37,468 nt of DNA from NCBI GenBank assembly GCA_016098155.1, contig JAAAJB010000230.1, positions 14,189 through 51,656 of the forward strand, given 5' to 3'. The number at the start of each line of letters is the position of its first letter. Position 1 is the first letter of the stretch. Below the pieces are notes generated by a model that saw nothing but the letters and a program-made list of their open reading frames with translations, searched no databases and was not told the origin of the DNA. Source of the DNA: Actinomortierella ambigua. Its lineage: Eukaryota > Mortierellomycota > Mortierellomycetes > Mortierellales > Mortierellaceae. This document shows positions 10,029 through 21,665 of this stretch, in pieces. The position numbers and the translations under genes are program-made.

Positions 10029-12836
10029 ATGTCGTTCGTGCGATCGCTCATCAACGCCCAGACCAACCTGGCCAACCAGACTCGCCGAGCCTTCTCCTCG
10101 GCAGTCTTTGGCCACTCGGCGTCCAACCCTGCCAAGGCATCCATGAACCCTGATCTGCTCTACCTGAAGCCCTGCTGGCGCCTGCAGCGTGAGCATGCTA
10201 CCAGTGGTAACAAGAGCGTCTTGGTTGGCACCATCCAGAAGCGTTGGAACTCGAACGGCACTCAGCCTATCAAGGAAGTATGTTCACCTCCGTATCTGTG
10301 GAGCACCATTGATTGCTAATGATATGCCTCCTGCTCGAGTGTTTTTCTCAATGTAGACAGGAGTATTCGACATTCGATGAAATGAGGATAGAGAGTGCAA
10401 GAGATGGAACATGATCTCTGAAGAGTGATCCGGACAGGCTAGGGAGAACGAATAGAGATATTGATCTAGGTCCTTCGATCATTTTTTTTGGTACTATACA
10501 ACTAGGGCTCGATCGAGCGTCTCCGCAACATTGGTATCTCGGCCCATATTGACTCTGGCAAGACGACGCTGACGGAGCGCGTGCTGTTCTACACGGGCCG
10601 TATCGCACAGATCCACGAGGTCCGCGGCAAGGACAATGTCGGTGCCAAGATGGACTCGATGGAGCTCGAGCGTGAGAAGGGCATTACGATTCAGAGTGCC
10701 GCGACATATGCAGCATGGAAGGACTTCAACTTCAACATCATTGATACGCCCGGGCACGTCGACTTTACGATCGAGGTCGAGCGTGCGCTGCGTGTCCTCG
10801 ACGGCGCCGTCCTTGTCCTGTGCTCCGTCTCGGGTGTCCAGTCCCAGACCATCACCGTCGACCGTCAGATGAAGCGTTACAATGTGCCCCGCATTTGCTT
10901 CATCAATAAGATGGATCGTGCCGGTGCGAACCCCTGGAAGGTCATCGATGCCCTCCGATCGAAGCTCAAGATGCACGCCGCGGCGCTCCAGATCCCTATG
11001 GGTGCTGAGGATAACTTTAAGGGTGTTGTCGATCTGCTCAAGTGGAAGGCCCTCACCTTTGAAGGCCCGGATGGGTATGTTTTTTTTCTTTTGGAATGGG
11101 ATGGGATGGGGAAGAGGGTGTGGCTGCTCTGTTTTATGCCTTCCAAGTGTATGTGTGAATTTACTAACTTTTGTTTTTGTTCCTACATTGCTGAAATAGT
11201 GTCGACATTGTTGAGAGCGAAATCCCCGCAGAGTATCTGGAGCTCGCCAAGGCCAAGCGACAGGAGCTCTTTGAGCATCTTGCCGAGGTGGACGAGGAAA
11301 TGTCGGATCTTTTCATCATGGAGGAAACCCCTACCTCTGAGCAGCTTGCTGTAAGAGATGCAACAGCACTGAAGAAGAGATTGCTTGTTTTTCTTTTGAG
11401 AGGGGAGAGCATTAACACCACCATTTCAATCTTTTCAACCATACTTTTTTTCCCCCTCCTAGGCTGCTGTCCGCCGCCAGACTACTGGCCACAAGTTCAT
11501 CCCTGTGATGATGGGTTCGGCGATCAAGAACAAGGGTGTTCAGCCCTTGTTGGATGCAGTGTGCTCGTACCTGCCCAGCCCAAGCGAAGTGAAGAACGTT
11601 GCGCTGGATGTGAAGAACGACGAGGCCAAGGTCGAGCTGTCGTCGAGCGAGAAGGATCCTTTTGTGGGTCTGGCATTCAAGCTGGAAGAGGGCCGTTTTG
11701 GTCAGCTGACGTACATGCGTGTGTACCAGGGCATGCTCCGCCGCGGCGGCTTCATCACCAACGTCAAGAACGACAAGAAGGTCAAGGTGCCACGTCTGGT
11801 GCGCATGCATGCCGATGAGTTGGAGGATGTCGATGAGATTGGACCCGGTGAGATTTGTGCCATGTTTGGTGTTGACTGCTCGTCTGGAGACACATTCACG
11901 GATGGTGCGCTGCGCTACACGATGACCTCGATGTTTGTCCCTAACCCGGTCATCTCGCTGTCGCTGAAGCCCAAGGGTAAGGAGACGCCCAACTTTTCAA
12001 AGGCCCTGAACCGTTTCCAGAAGGAGGATCCTACGTTCAAGGTGCATGTTGACTCTGAGACGAAGGAGACAATTATCTCGGGCATGGGCGAGTTGCATCT
12101 CGAGATTTATGTTGAGCGTATGCGTCGCGAGTACAATGTCGACTGCGTGACGGGCAAGCCCCAGGTTGCGTTCCGCGAGACGATCGAGTCCCCGGCCAAG
12201 TTCAACTACACGCACAAGAAGCAGTCTGGTGGTGCCGGTCAGTACGGTCGCGTCCAGGGCTTTATCGAGCCAGCGGAGGCGGATGAGGAGGGCAAGGAGG
12301 CGTTCTTCGAGTCGCGCGTTGTTGGAGGTAACATTCCGACAAACTACATCCCGGCCTGTGAGAAGGGATTCCGGGAGGGTCTGGAGAAGGGCTTCTTGAT
12401 CGGTCATCCCATTACGGGTGTGCGTATGGTCCTCGAGGACGGTGCGGCCCACGCGGTCGATTCGTCCGAGTTGGCGTTCAAGATTGCGACAGTGAATGCG
12501 TTCAAGGAGGCATATATGAAGGCCAGCCCCGTGGTCATGGAGCCGATCATGAAGGTCGATGTCACGGCACCGGTCGAGTTCCAGGGTACGGTCATTGGTG
12601 GCATCAACAAGCGCAAGGGTACGATTGCCGATACCGAGTCTGGCGAGGACTACTTCACATGCGTGGCCGAGGTGTCGCTGAACAACATGTTTGGCTACTC
12701 GTCTGAGATCCGTGGTCAGACCCAGGGCAAGGGAGAGTTCTCGATGGAGTATCTCCGTCACCAGAAGGTGATGCCTCAAGATCAGGTTGAGCTGATCAAG
12801 GAGTACCAGAAGAAGCAGAAGGAGAACCAAAAATAA
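10029..12836 (+). CDS. MEF1: mitochondrial translation elongation factor G1
   Basis: Four exons (10029-10277, 10506-11074, 11200-11350, 11463-12836) splice in phase to 780 residues, close to the yeast protein. The N-terminal region of about 80 residues is rich in Arg, Ser and Ala and nearly acid-free at first, a matrix-targeting presequence. The GTPase domain follows: P-loop AHIDSGKTT (about 96-104), switch I region ending REKGIT, DTPGH (163-167) and NKMD (217-220). Domain II, the EF-G domain IV ([21 protein letters not shown]) and a C-terminal domain V with [11 protein letters not shown] and [21 protein letters not shown] complete the family layout. It catalyses GTP-dependent ribosomal translocation in mitochondria. 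The long last exon carries most of domains II-V. Codon use is strongly GC-biased, which fits high expression. It is the G1 (translocation) type, judged by overall match; the G2 recycling type is less likely. Confidence 0.95.
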
Positions 12837-14049
12837 GGGAGAGAGAGAGAGAGAAGAGATTTCTTAGACATTATATCAACATTGTAGAATTATTGAATTT
12901 GTACACCTCATGTCCACCATGATAACCCCCGCGGGATTTGAAGTGGGCTGACGACGTGAAGTATTGAAAGAGGACTGGGCTAGGGGCTAATTTTTTTTTC
13001 TCGCCTGGGAATAGCAGAGTGAATCATTGACCATACTTTCCAGTTTGACGTCAACTCGGTAATATTGGCGGAGGCGGCCCAAGCGCAATGCTGTAGCTGA
13101 AAGGTGAGGGTCGGGGTCCCGCAAAGAGATTGGGAGATAAAGTGGGTCAATATTGGACGATCCTATTACCTTTAATTTGGCCATGTGGCCAAAAGTGACT
13201 ATGCGCGCTTCCCATGGCGATGGTGAGGCGAGCTGTGTTCAGCAGTCGCACAAACCGTGCCGCCGGATGGCCCTTTTCCATAAAAAAAAAAAAAGTCAGA
13301 TGGCTGGCGGGGTGTACTTAAGAAGCAGTGCTCTCAAAGTACCTGCCTATCTCAAATGAGGGGTGGGTAGCGGAGAAAGACAACAGTGAACAGTAAAATG
13401 TCGTGAGCGCAGGAGGAAGGACATGGTTGAGAGGAAATCGGTGGAATAGATAGGGGAGACGGAGGATATGGTGTACTACCATGCAGCACTCCAAGCTGTT
13501 TTTTTGTTGTCTTCGTTATGCATATTATTCCACCATCGAACCCTCCCTCCCCTCCCCTCCTCCCCCGTTCCTGGGCGGGACCTCATTGTTTTATATTGTC
13601 TTTACCTCGTTTCAAATGGTATTTCGTTTGTTGGAAGCGACTAAAAAAATAATTATATGTGCAAGAATAGAAGTCCATGCTGCAGCTCAGTACTTGCTCT
13701 CTGGTAACCTTCTAAAGTCGGTTATGTAAGTTGGTTCGCTCTCTTCCCCCCCCCTCCTCTCCCCCCGTTGCTCCGTTCTCTCGAGCATGCGCAATTCTAT
13801 TGCTGTCTCTTGTTTGTATTGTGTCTGTACCTTACTTGTGCCCTCATATACCATCCGTGTGCTTGAAACGTATATTCTCTTTGACAAAATTTCACCGAGG
13901 ACGTGCTCATTCATCCCCTCTTTCAAAGCAAAGAGAATGGTCGCGTGGAGCAAGAGTGATGGGTGTGGCGAGTCCTCTCCTTTCGTCCTCTCCTTTCGTC
14001 CTCATGTCCGATGTGGAGAGAGGTGCTGACAGTCATTCGATGGGACACA

Positions 14050-14080
14050 GGAGTGCCGCTCTTGAGTGTAGGGGCACTCC
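14050..14080. repeat. short inverted repeat (8-bp stem)
   Basis: GGAGTGCC at 14050-14057 is followed 15 bases later by GGCACTCC at 14073-14080, a perfect 8-bp inverted repeat able to form a hairpin. It is followed closely by a pyrimidine-to-purine switch (CTCTCTTTCTCTCC then GGAGAGAGAGAG). No downstream T run is present, so this is not a classic terminator. Confidence 0.4.
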
Positions 14081-15037
14081 CTTCTCTCAGTCACTCTCTC
14101 TTTCTCTCCAGGAGAGAGAGAGAGAAAGAGAGAGAGAAAGAGCACCTTGTATTATTCGGACGTGCCTCATTCGTGGCGGTAGTAGTGATCGCTGACCTCA
14201 GGTCCTAATTGCTTTTCTTTTCGTAGCTACCACTTCTCTCGACACAATACAAGGGTCGCGCAATACGTCTTGATATGGCTCTCCTTTTTTTCTGTCATGA
14301 ACGATTTCCTGGGTGAGGGCCAGAAAGTTAATGATCTGGATATCTGGATGTATGAGCCAACCAGCGTTCTATAGTCAATAAGCAGATAAGATGAACTGGG
14401 AAATGAGTGGGGACCCTGGCATGATCTTTGTGGGCGAGTTGGAGCCGTTGTTGTCCGCGGATCTGTGCTCTGTTGTTGTATCAAGAAAGCTGTCGGGACA
14501 TTCATAGGCAGGGAGATCGGAGAGGGTGGATAGAAAGAGGCTAGTAGTGAGAAAGTGAGAGACAACGATGGAAGAAAGAAGAGAGAAGAAAAGAAACAAA
14601 GGGCAAGAGAAAAGTGGGTTGTGACAATGGACATGGTGGGGGGGGGAGGGGTTAGGCGGAAGGCATGCGTACATTCAACCATGCAAGCATGCAAGGTTTA
14701 TGAACGAGATGCTAGCAGGAGGTTCTTACCTGGGTGCGACAATTGTAGTGGTTGCAGGGTTGAGCTAAAGTTTGGGTCCTATGTATTGGGCACCATGTCA
14801 ACAGGGTGGGAAGTGGAACACGAAGAGGAGAGAGAAAGAGCCAGCCTAACCATCGTCGTCAATGAATCAACTCTCTCTGGTTTGAGTTGCTCGTTAGGCA
14901 AGGTTGTGGGCTAGCAAAGTAGAGCTTTTGTTGTTGTTGTTTGTTGTTTGCATTGTCAATGATATCTTGTCCACACAAACCTTCACAATATTCTCTCGGC
15001 CCAAGCAAATAATATCATAAAAAAAAAGCTCTCAGAG

Positions 15038-15046
15038 TTTTTATAC
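15038..15046 (+). promoter_or_regulatory. TATA-like element of the LIM gene
   Basis: TTTTTATAC lies about 490 bases before the LIM gene ATG and just before a long CT-rich stretch that would form the leader. The position is plausible for a core promoter with a long 5' UTR, but no transcript start is visible. Confidence 0.3.
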
Positions 15047-15229
15047 CTTACACCTTGCACAACACATCACCCCTCTCTCTTTTTTTTTTCTCTTCATCAT
15101 CACATACGACTCATTCGTGTCCCCAAGGTCCTTTCACTCTCTTTCACTCTCTACCTCTCTCATCCCACACCAGCTCATTGTGCATTGTCCATCCACATTC
15201 ACACCCTTCTCCTTTTCACCTCTCTCTCT

Positions 15230-15282
15230 CACACCGTCTCTCTCTTTCCCTCTCTCTCTCTGTCTCTCTCTCTCTCTACCCC
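15230..15282. repeat. (CT)n low-complexity tract
   Basis: This pyrimidine-only stretch is dominated by CT dinucleotides with occasional interruptions, inside the C/T-rich leader region of the LIM gene. Confidence 0.6.
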
Positions 15283-15535
15283 TGCATCGGAAGGGTATTT
15301 TCATACCCCTGGCTTGCCCCGACAACAACCCACTTGTCCCTCTCCAACGGCCTCTGGCAAGGGAACATTCCCATCTTGTCTGTCTTTCTTCATCTTTCAT
15401 TCGGCATCATCTTTGACTTTCATCCTTTTAACGACGCTCACACCAGCACAACTGGCCCAACCAGCCCGCCAACCAACCAACGAACCAACCAGACTCCTCT
15501 CTTAATCTCTTCTTGACGACTAAAGCATATAAACG

Positions 15536-18500
15536 ATGAGCGCCAGAGAGCCTCGTCTATCTCAAATCATGCCCACAGTCCACTGCAAGGACTGTGGCAA
15601 GGATGTTGAGTTTCGTCTCTTGGGCGAGCACGTCTGCTCGTCTGCGCCTGCCATGCCTGTCTTGCCTATCAGTAGTAAGTGTCAAAGTCCCTCTTGTCCC
15701 TTCACCCAGACAGACCTCCACCACACACACATTCACGCATTCACACACACACACATACACACGCACACATTTACTCCAATACGCATGTACGCACGCACCT
15801 TCTCTTCTCGTCCCCCCTCATCTTTCCAAGCATTCTTTTTTGATCAGAATCTGTGAGGATTCGGGGGTCACCAATCTTTGATCAAAGGTGATCAAACAGC
15901 ATGATCTCACCCCTCGATTTTATTTTGCTGTGCCTGATTTTTTTTGAGTTGTGGCAACGCTTTGAGACGGAAATACGCGTTCAGGGCATTTCACCTGCGG
16001 TTCGTGGACAATGTTTCTGTCTGGTGAGGTTTCTCATCTTAAAGGCGAAAAGGAAGTGGAGGGTATCAAGAGTATATGGCCTTGCTCGTTGTATCAGCCA
16101 ATGATTAAAGCCGGGTGGTCTCGCTCTGAGTTTAGGGCCTTCTCCATTGCACAACCTACCTCTCTTATTGGCTCCTTCCACCTCCCGCCCTTCTTGTTGG
16201 CGGTCACGGATATTCGTCTCAGCGTGTTTTGGGTTGTGCGCTTTTTTTTTTTAGTTCTCTTGTTCTTCCTGGCACTTTGTGAGAGAAGAGGAGAGAGGGA
16301 GAAGAGAGCGAGCGAGAGAGGAAGAAGGATGAGAGACACTGTCGATTGATTCTGCACGTCATGCAGATGCAGACAACAGCTCAGAGTGTTATCCACTGGA
16401 CAAGCTTTCCCTCGCCCCCTTCTGTCCCCCCCCCACTCGACCCTCACGCGAGGAACCCATGAGCAGAAAGTATGACAAGAAAATCAGAGGGAGTGAGAGG
16501 GGAGGGAGAGCAGGTCATTCTAGCTCGTCTCTACAATGATCTGCTCATCGACTGCCAGACAGGTTTTTTTTTGCGAGTGTGAGAATAGAGAGGGAGACGG
16601 AGCAAAAGAAAGAGGAGAGCCTTGGCCAGACCCATCCTACCAGGAGTACTGCTGGACAAGCCGACTGCAAAGAGGGGTTGTTTTTTTTTTCTTCCTGGCT
16701 GAATGCAGCCTTACTTTTAAGGACTTGACAGCTGCAGCATGCAAAACGGACGTCAGAGACTTGGACCAACACGACCATAACCACCACCCTCCAAAACGCG
16801 AAGCGAGAAGGATGAAGGAGAAGGAAGGGGTGGGGGGGGGTGAAGAAGTCAAAGCAGAGAGGTCTAACCAGCTGCTGAGAGCAGGCCTATATCGACCACA
16901 ACACCAAGATCCATATCCAACAGAGAAGCTGTCGCTCGTGCGGTGCGTGCCATGCAGGGTGAACAGCAAGTGAGGGGGGGACGAGAGAAAGAGCATGAGA
17001 GACACTCAGGAGTGCCACCCCCACGCTAGATGAGCATCCCTTTTGGCCTCCTTCGTTCACCCTGCACTCTGCTTTTTTTTCTGTCACACTACAACACCGG
17101 CAACGGGTGCCAACAAGCAGGACCTTTTGGCTCAGGGATGTTTCCGATGATACAAATGCAGGATCAGGGATGGACACTGCAGCAACCACCCCAAACAGCT
17201 GCAGTAGCAGAGAAAAGAAAGAAGAAAGACTCAAACCATAATTGTCGCTTTCGTGCCTGTCTTTTTGCATTGTTGGTCTGTCCTTTCTCTCGCTTTCAAA
17301 CTCTTTCACAGTCGTTACTTTCTTGGGAGTGCGTTTTGTGTTTACGAGAAAAACAGCGCAATTCATAACCGATACCAATGAGCAACAACTATTATGTGTC
17401 GTATTGGCGGGACTTTGCTTTGTTGGCGTATCATAATCTTTTTCTTGCTTTCCAGAACAACAGAGCAGAGTCGAGAGCCCTCGGAGAAGGGGAGGGAAGA
17501 GGAGGAGGAGAAGAGGAAAGAGATGTAGTGGGACAAGAGAAGCATGAGAGGGGGAAGGAGGACATGGACAAACGGGCAACAGCAGGGTACAAATGGATAG
17601 TGGATGGACTGCGATAAAAAAAGAAGAGTTGCACCTGGCACGCTGAATCCTCACCGTACCATGCCTCAGTGAGCACTTTATGCTCTCTGCATGGGAGTTG
17701 AGCATATCTAACCTACCCTCTCCTTCCCACTATTTTTGCAATCGGGTGCTCCAGAACTCTAAGAAGGAAGGCCTTGCTGCCCTCCCCCCCCCTCTCTCTC
17801 TCCCTGTCGAAGAATCCAGCTCGGATGAATATGAAATTGTTTCACTAACATTCCCGTCGCCTCTCCGGCATTCCTTTTGTCGTTTTCGTTGTTTAGAGGT
17901 ACTACAGGCCATGGGATCGTCACCCTCCTCTGGTGCCTACAAGCCTGGATACAAGCCCCCACCCGTCCCAATGGCTTCTCCAACGCCAAGTGTGGGATCA
18001 GCAACTGGAACAACTACCTCGCCAGGACGCCCCTCGACAGCGTCGCCCCGCCCATCACTCCCGTTTCTCGAAAAGTACTCAAAGAAGAACAAATCTGGCG
18101 CTGCTACGCCTCCTGCGCCTTCGGCCTCAGGATCCCAGATGCAACAAAATGGATACGGAGCCAACGGGACGACAGCGCCCTCCTCAACTTCCCTCTCGGG
18201 CTCACCCTTGACTTCGTCGCCTACTACCCCGACTGGACCTGGTCAGAGCCTGAATGGCTATCCCAGTCACCCCCACCAGCAGCAGCAGCACTACAACCAG
18301 CAGCCTCCAGCAAAAGACTACTTTTCGCGGACAGCCACAGGTCCCATGGGTGAGGATCGATTCGGCCAGTCTCCGCCGGCAGGATCTATTTACGGAGGCT
18401 ACCAGCAAGAACGACAGTCGCAGCCTCGCTCTAAAACCCCTAATGGCTATGATGAATACAACGGGCGGGCTCGGACGCCGAACCAGATGGATGTCTATTC

Positions 18501-20978
18501 GACGAGTCCCAATGGGTCGCGGTCATCGCAACAACCAGCCTTGCCTCAAAAATCAAATGCGCGAGCACCGTCGGTGGCGTCAGCGCATGGACTGGGGATC
18601 TCGCAGGGCTCCTCTGGTGGTATGGAGGGTCTCCGAAACGGTATGCGGTCGCCTGTCGGGGAGCGCTCGATGGGCCGTGAACGCAGCAACAGCAATGCAA
18701 GCAAGATGTCTGGTGGCGGCGGAAGCGTAAGCAGCGGTGGCCGATTTGGCGAGGACCCAGCAACGGCGCCACTGCCATCTTTGAATGGATCGAGTGGCAA
18801 TGGAGCACCGATGGATCATCGTCATTTGCGGGATCGGTCGAACACAGTACATTCCGAACGGTCGGTTCGCTCAGATCGATCGGGGCGACGGGAAGAAGAG
18901 TCAGCATCGTCCCGATCAAGATACCCTGACCAAGCATCGTCACAACAGCAACAAGGGAGCGGCAGCAGTCGTTCTCGGGAAGGCTCGAGCAGGACACCAG
19001 ACATGGCGTCTTCCTCCTCCTCACGTATGATGGGTCGCGATAATTCGTCATCGTCGTTGTCGTACAACAAGAACCCTTCACCGCCGACTTCGCCAGAGGA
19101 TGTGCGAACGTCTGAACAAACCATGCCCGATACGCGTAGCCGAAGCAAGCCTTCGTACCGACCACCCACGCCTCCTGATGCCAGCTCTCCTGTTCCTTCC
19201 AGCCGTGGTACGCCTCTTTTTCATTTTTTTTTCCTTTTGTTGAGCACATGTCTGTTTCCATGCGCGTGCCATACTTTGTTACTCTTTGTGATTCTTGACA
19301 CTCGCTGACCCCGCTTTCACCAATCAACGCACTCCATCCCAAACACCCTCCAACAAAACAAAATAGGACGTCGCCCATCACGCAAACCCAGTGGCGATCA
19401 GTTTGATGCGCTGATGGATAACCTGATGCAGGACATCAGCGATCTGTCGACGACACCTGGCAGTGGCGTCCGGGATTCGTCGCGTCCAGCCTCGGCCCAT
19501 CGGTCGCGGTCACGCCCCAACTTGCGATCGGAGAGTGGTCGCGAGACGAACGGTTCGCCACCACCGACGCCGGGTCTGCCCCTGATGGGCGGCAGCAACA
19601 GCAATGGCAACAGTAATAACGGTACCAATGGATCGGGAAGCAGCAGCCTTCGTAGCTACCGTGGCGAGCGATCGGAGCGATCGGAGAGAGATCGCGAGCG
19701 TGGAGAGCGTGAACGAGGCGGCGAGCGCGAGTACCGATCGGAGCGCACGGACCGGGAGCGGGACCGGGAGCGCCGGGAGCGTGAACGAGCAGAGCGAGCA
19801 GAACGAGACCGTGGAGACCGTGGCGAGCGCGCAGAGCGTGGTGAGCGAGACCGCGACCGAGAACGAGAACGAGAGCACCGCAGCGACCGCGGGGAGCGGG
19901 AACGGGAGCGAGAGCGAGATCGAGAGCGCGGACGGAGCTATGATGCATCCAAGGTGTCATCGTCAGGACGGTCGTCGACACGGAGCCGCTCGACGAACCG
20001 TCGTGGAGGCACGACGCACTGTGAGGGTTGCAAGCACGATATTGAGCCACACGAGGTGGAGAAGGTGATCAAGATGCAGATGGGTGATTTCCACCCCGAG
20101 TGCTTCAAGTGCCAGCGCTGCCGGCGGCCGATCGAGAGCCCCCGAGCTGCACACGAGCATGATGGACGACTGCTGTGCGAGAAGGACTATGCACGCGTCT
20201 TGGAGAAGGAGGCCCAGCGAGCTCAGCGTCGCGCGCCGGCCGTCTGTGCTGGGTGCGAGCAGCCAATCCAGAGCAACGAGCAGCCAGTCTATGCGCTGGG
20301 ACAGGCATGGCATGAGCATCACTTGGCTTGTCATCACTGCCATAATCCGATTGACCGGGCTGTGGGCCATGTGGAGAAGAACCAGCGGGTGTACTGTCCC
20401 AAGGACTTTGGACAGTTGTTCTTGCCCAAGTGCCGAGCTTGTAATCTTCCCGTGGAGAAGGAGGCCGTCTGTGCGCAGGACGGCAAGCTGAAGGGCAAAT
20501 GGCACGCTGCATGCTTTGGATGCCAGACATGCAAGAAGCCGTTCCCAGACAAGAGCTTTTATGTGTATGGAGATGCGCCGTACTGTCGTCGCCATTACCA
20601 CAAGCTCAACAATTCGTTGTGCAAGGGCTGCGATCAGCCCATCGAGGGCCCTTGTGCTCAGACCATGGAGGTAAGAGAGAAAGAAGGGAAGGGGGAAGGA
20701 GAACAAAACAAACAGGCAACAAACTTTTTGTGTGTCTTAGACTGTGGGTATTCACCTTTATTTTCACCTTCCATGGGTAAACGTGATTTTTTTTTTTTTT
20801 TTTTTAGGGCTGGCGGTTCCATCCCAACTGCTTCTCGTGCGTCGAATGCAAAACGCCACTGTCGGACGTGTACTATAATTTCGAGAACCAAGCCTACTGC
20901 GAAAGGGATATTCTCATCATCCAAAAGACCCGCAACGTCCGTGCCGAGCGGCGCAAGACGTTCTTCGGCAAGGTCTAG
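15536..20978 (+). CDS. paxillin-like adaptor with four LIM domains
   Basis: Four exons (15536-15674, 17897-19207, 19367-20670, 20808-20978) join in phase to 974 residues. Exon 1 encodes a short conserved-looking Cys/His segment (VHCKDCGKDVEFRLLGEHVC). Residues of about 50-480 are a disordered Ser/Pro/Gly/Gln region. Residues 583-675 are an unusual Arg-Glu/Arg-Asp tract. Four LIM zinc-finger domains follow, starting at CEGC 702, CAGC 777, CRAC 839 and CKGC 902, the last being split by intron 3. LIM domains bind proteins, and four in tandem at the C-terminus is the paxillin/leupaxin plan; fungal relatives act at the cell cortex and septum, often with Rho signalling. Intron 1 is 2,222 nt, exceptional here. 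The phase match (1 nt + 2 nt) supports it, but transcription could also start at 17911. A T21 run sits directly before the last acceptor. Confidence 0.85.
15675..17896 (+). other. very long first intron of the LIM gene
   Basis: The intron begins gtaagtg and ends ttgtttag. It holds a CA-rich tract (about 15718-15775), three TGATCA sites, GA-rich patches and many short T or G runs. No coding exon with credible protein was found inside. Such a long intron next to introns of 136 and 159 nt could carry regulatory elements or hide an alternative promoter. Confidence 0.5.
15718..15776. repeat. (CA)n-rich microsatellite
   Basis: An imperfect CACACA/CATACA stretch inside the first intron of the LIM gene. 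Confidence 0.6.
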
Positions 20979-21224
20979 AACAATTAAGAGATAGGGCAAC
21001 AACAAAAAAAAATAACAAGTTTTTTTTTTTTGGCCTCAATCATCTCCATCGTTTGTTCATCTTTGTTCAGTCCTCGTACCCCCCTAGAACTCTTGCATCC
21101 TGTTTCCTCCCCCATCCCCCTTCCTCCCAATGTTACGAACCAAATCATTTTTCTTTTTTTTTTTTCTCTTCTCCTTAAATTAGAATTGTTCAAACAACAT
21201 TTTTTTTTTTGGCCACAACAACCA

Positions 21225-21230
21225 AATAAA
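21225..21230 (+). terminator. poly(A) signal AATAAA
   Basis: AATAAA lies 247 bases after the LIM stop codon, followed by an A run and a CA repeat. It is the best + strand polyadenylation signal in this gap. Confidence 0.45.
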
Positions 21231-21233
21231 AAA

Positions 21234-21290
21234 ACACACACACGCACACACACACACCACACGCACACACGCACACACGCAGACACAGCC
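21234..21290. repeat. (CA)n microsatellite
   Basis: About 57 bases made almost only of CACACA with a few CACGCA and CAGACA variants, in the 3' flank of the LIM gene. Confidence 0.75.
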
Positions 21291-21665
21291 AGATATCAAC
21301 ATTACATATAGCCCTTGCCGATTTTCTTCCTTCGCGACATTCTGGTGGAGAGTGTGTGGTTGAAGTTAAGGAACTAATGGTCACTTTTTGTCGGTTGCTG
21401 AAATCGACGAGGGAAAGGATGAGGAGGATGGGAAGGGATGAGGAGGGGAGGAGGAAAGCAAAACAAGCCATCCTACTGAGAAGAAATGACGAGAAGGTGG
21501 AGGTTTGGAGGAGGGTGGTGGGGTGCTGGTTATTTTAGAAGTACATGGGTGTGTGTGTGTGGGTTTGTTTTTCGTTTTTGTGGGGAGATGAAAGAAAAGA
21601 AAAAAAATTGAACAGAAAAGCAAAAGACAAAAAAAAAATGAAATGAAATGAAGAAAGATAGAAGC

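Larger units (their letters stand above)
12837..15535. other. 2.7 kb gene-poor region with low-complexity tracts
   Basis: No convincing gene is visible on either strand. The part up to about 13480 has mixed sequence with an A12 run near 13281. From 13540 to 14700 there are C-rich patches, a CT/GA-rich block around 14090-14150 and a G9 run near 14639. From 15050 to 15530 the + strand is nearly pure C/T with CTCT runs and reads as the promoter and leader of the LIM gene. No tRNA or rRNA was recognised. Unannotated noncoding RNA cannot be excluded. Confidence 0.5.
20979..21665. other. convergent intergenic region between LIM and kinase genes
   Basis: This region contains the LIM 3' UTR with several T runs, an AATAAA signal and a CA microsatellite, then purine-rich sequence (GGAGGAGG-type) toward the kinase stop. 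No gene is supported. Confidence 0.5.

Noticed and set aside
10494..10976. 160-residue minus-strand frame over the EF-G1 GTPase domain
   Set aside because: Antisense shadow of a highly conserved domain.
11997..12830. 277-residue open frame antisense to EF-G1
   Set aside because: A shadow produced by strong GC codon bias of the real gene on the + strand, which has clear EF-G motifs.
13731..14195. 154-residue + strand open frame in the gene-poor region
   Set aside because: Composition follows the CT/GA repeats, and the end is an Arg-Glu run from a simple repeat. No splice or domain support.
14227..14694. 155-residue minus-strand open frame with a hydrophobic stretch
   Set aside because: The hydrophobic part is a Phe/Leu/Ser run encoded by a pyrimidine tract. 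No conserved pattern.
16887..17705. 272-residue minus-strand frame within the long LIM intron
   Set aside because: Low-complexity Leu/Ser/Pro content derived from C/T-rich antisense DNA. It ends inside the intron without gene-like signals.
18440..19381. 313-residue frame antisense to LIM exon 2
   Set aside because: Shadow of the Ser/Pro-rich coding exon. It also crosses a real intron.
19436..20706. Two long antisense frames opposite the LIM domain exon
   Set aside because: The + strand has the zinc-binding Cys/His pattern of four LIM domains. The antisense frames have none.
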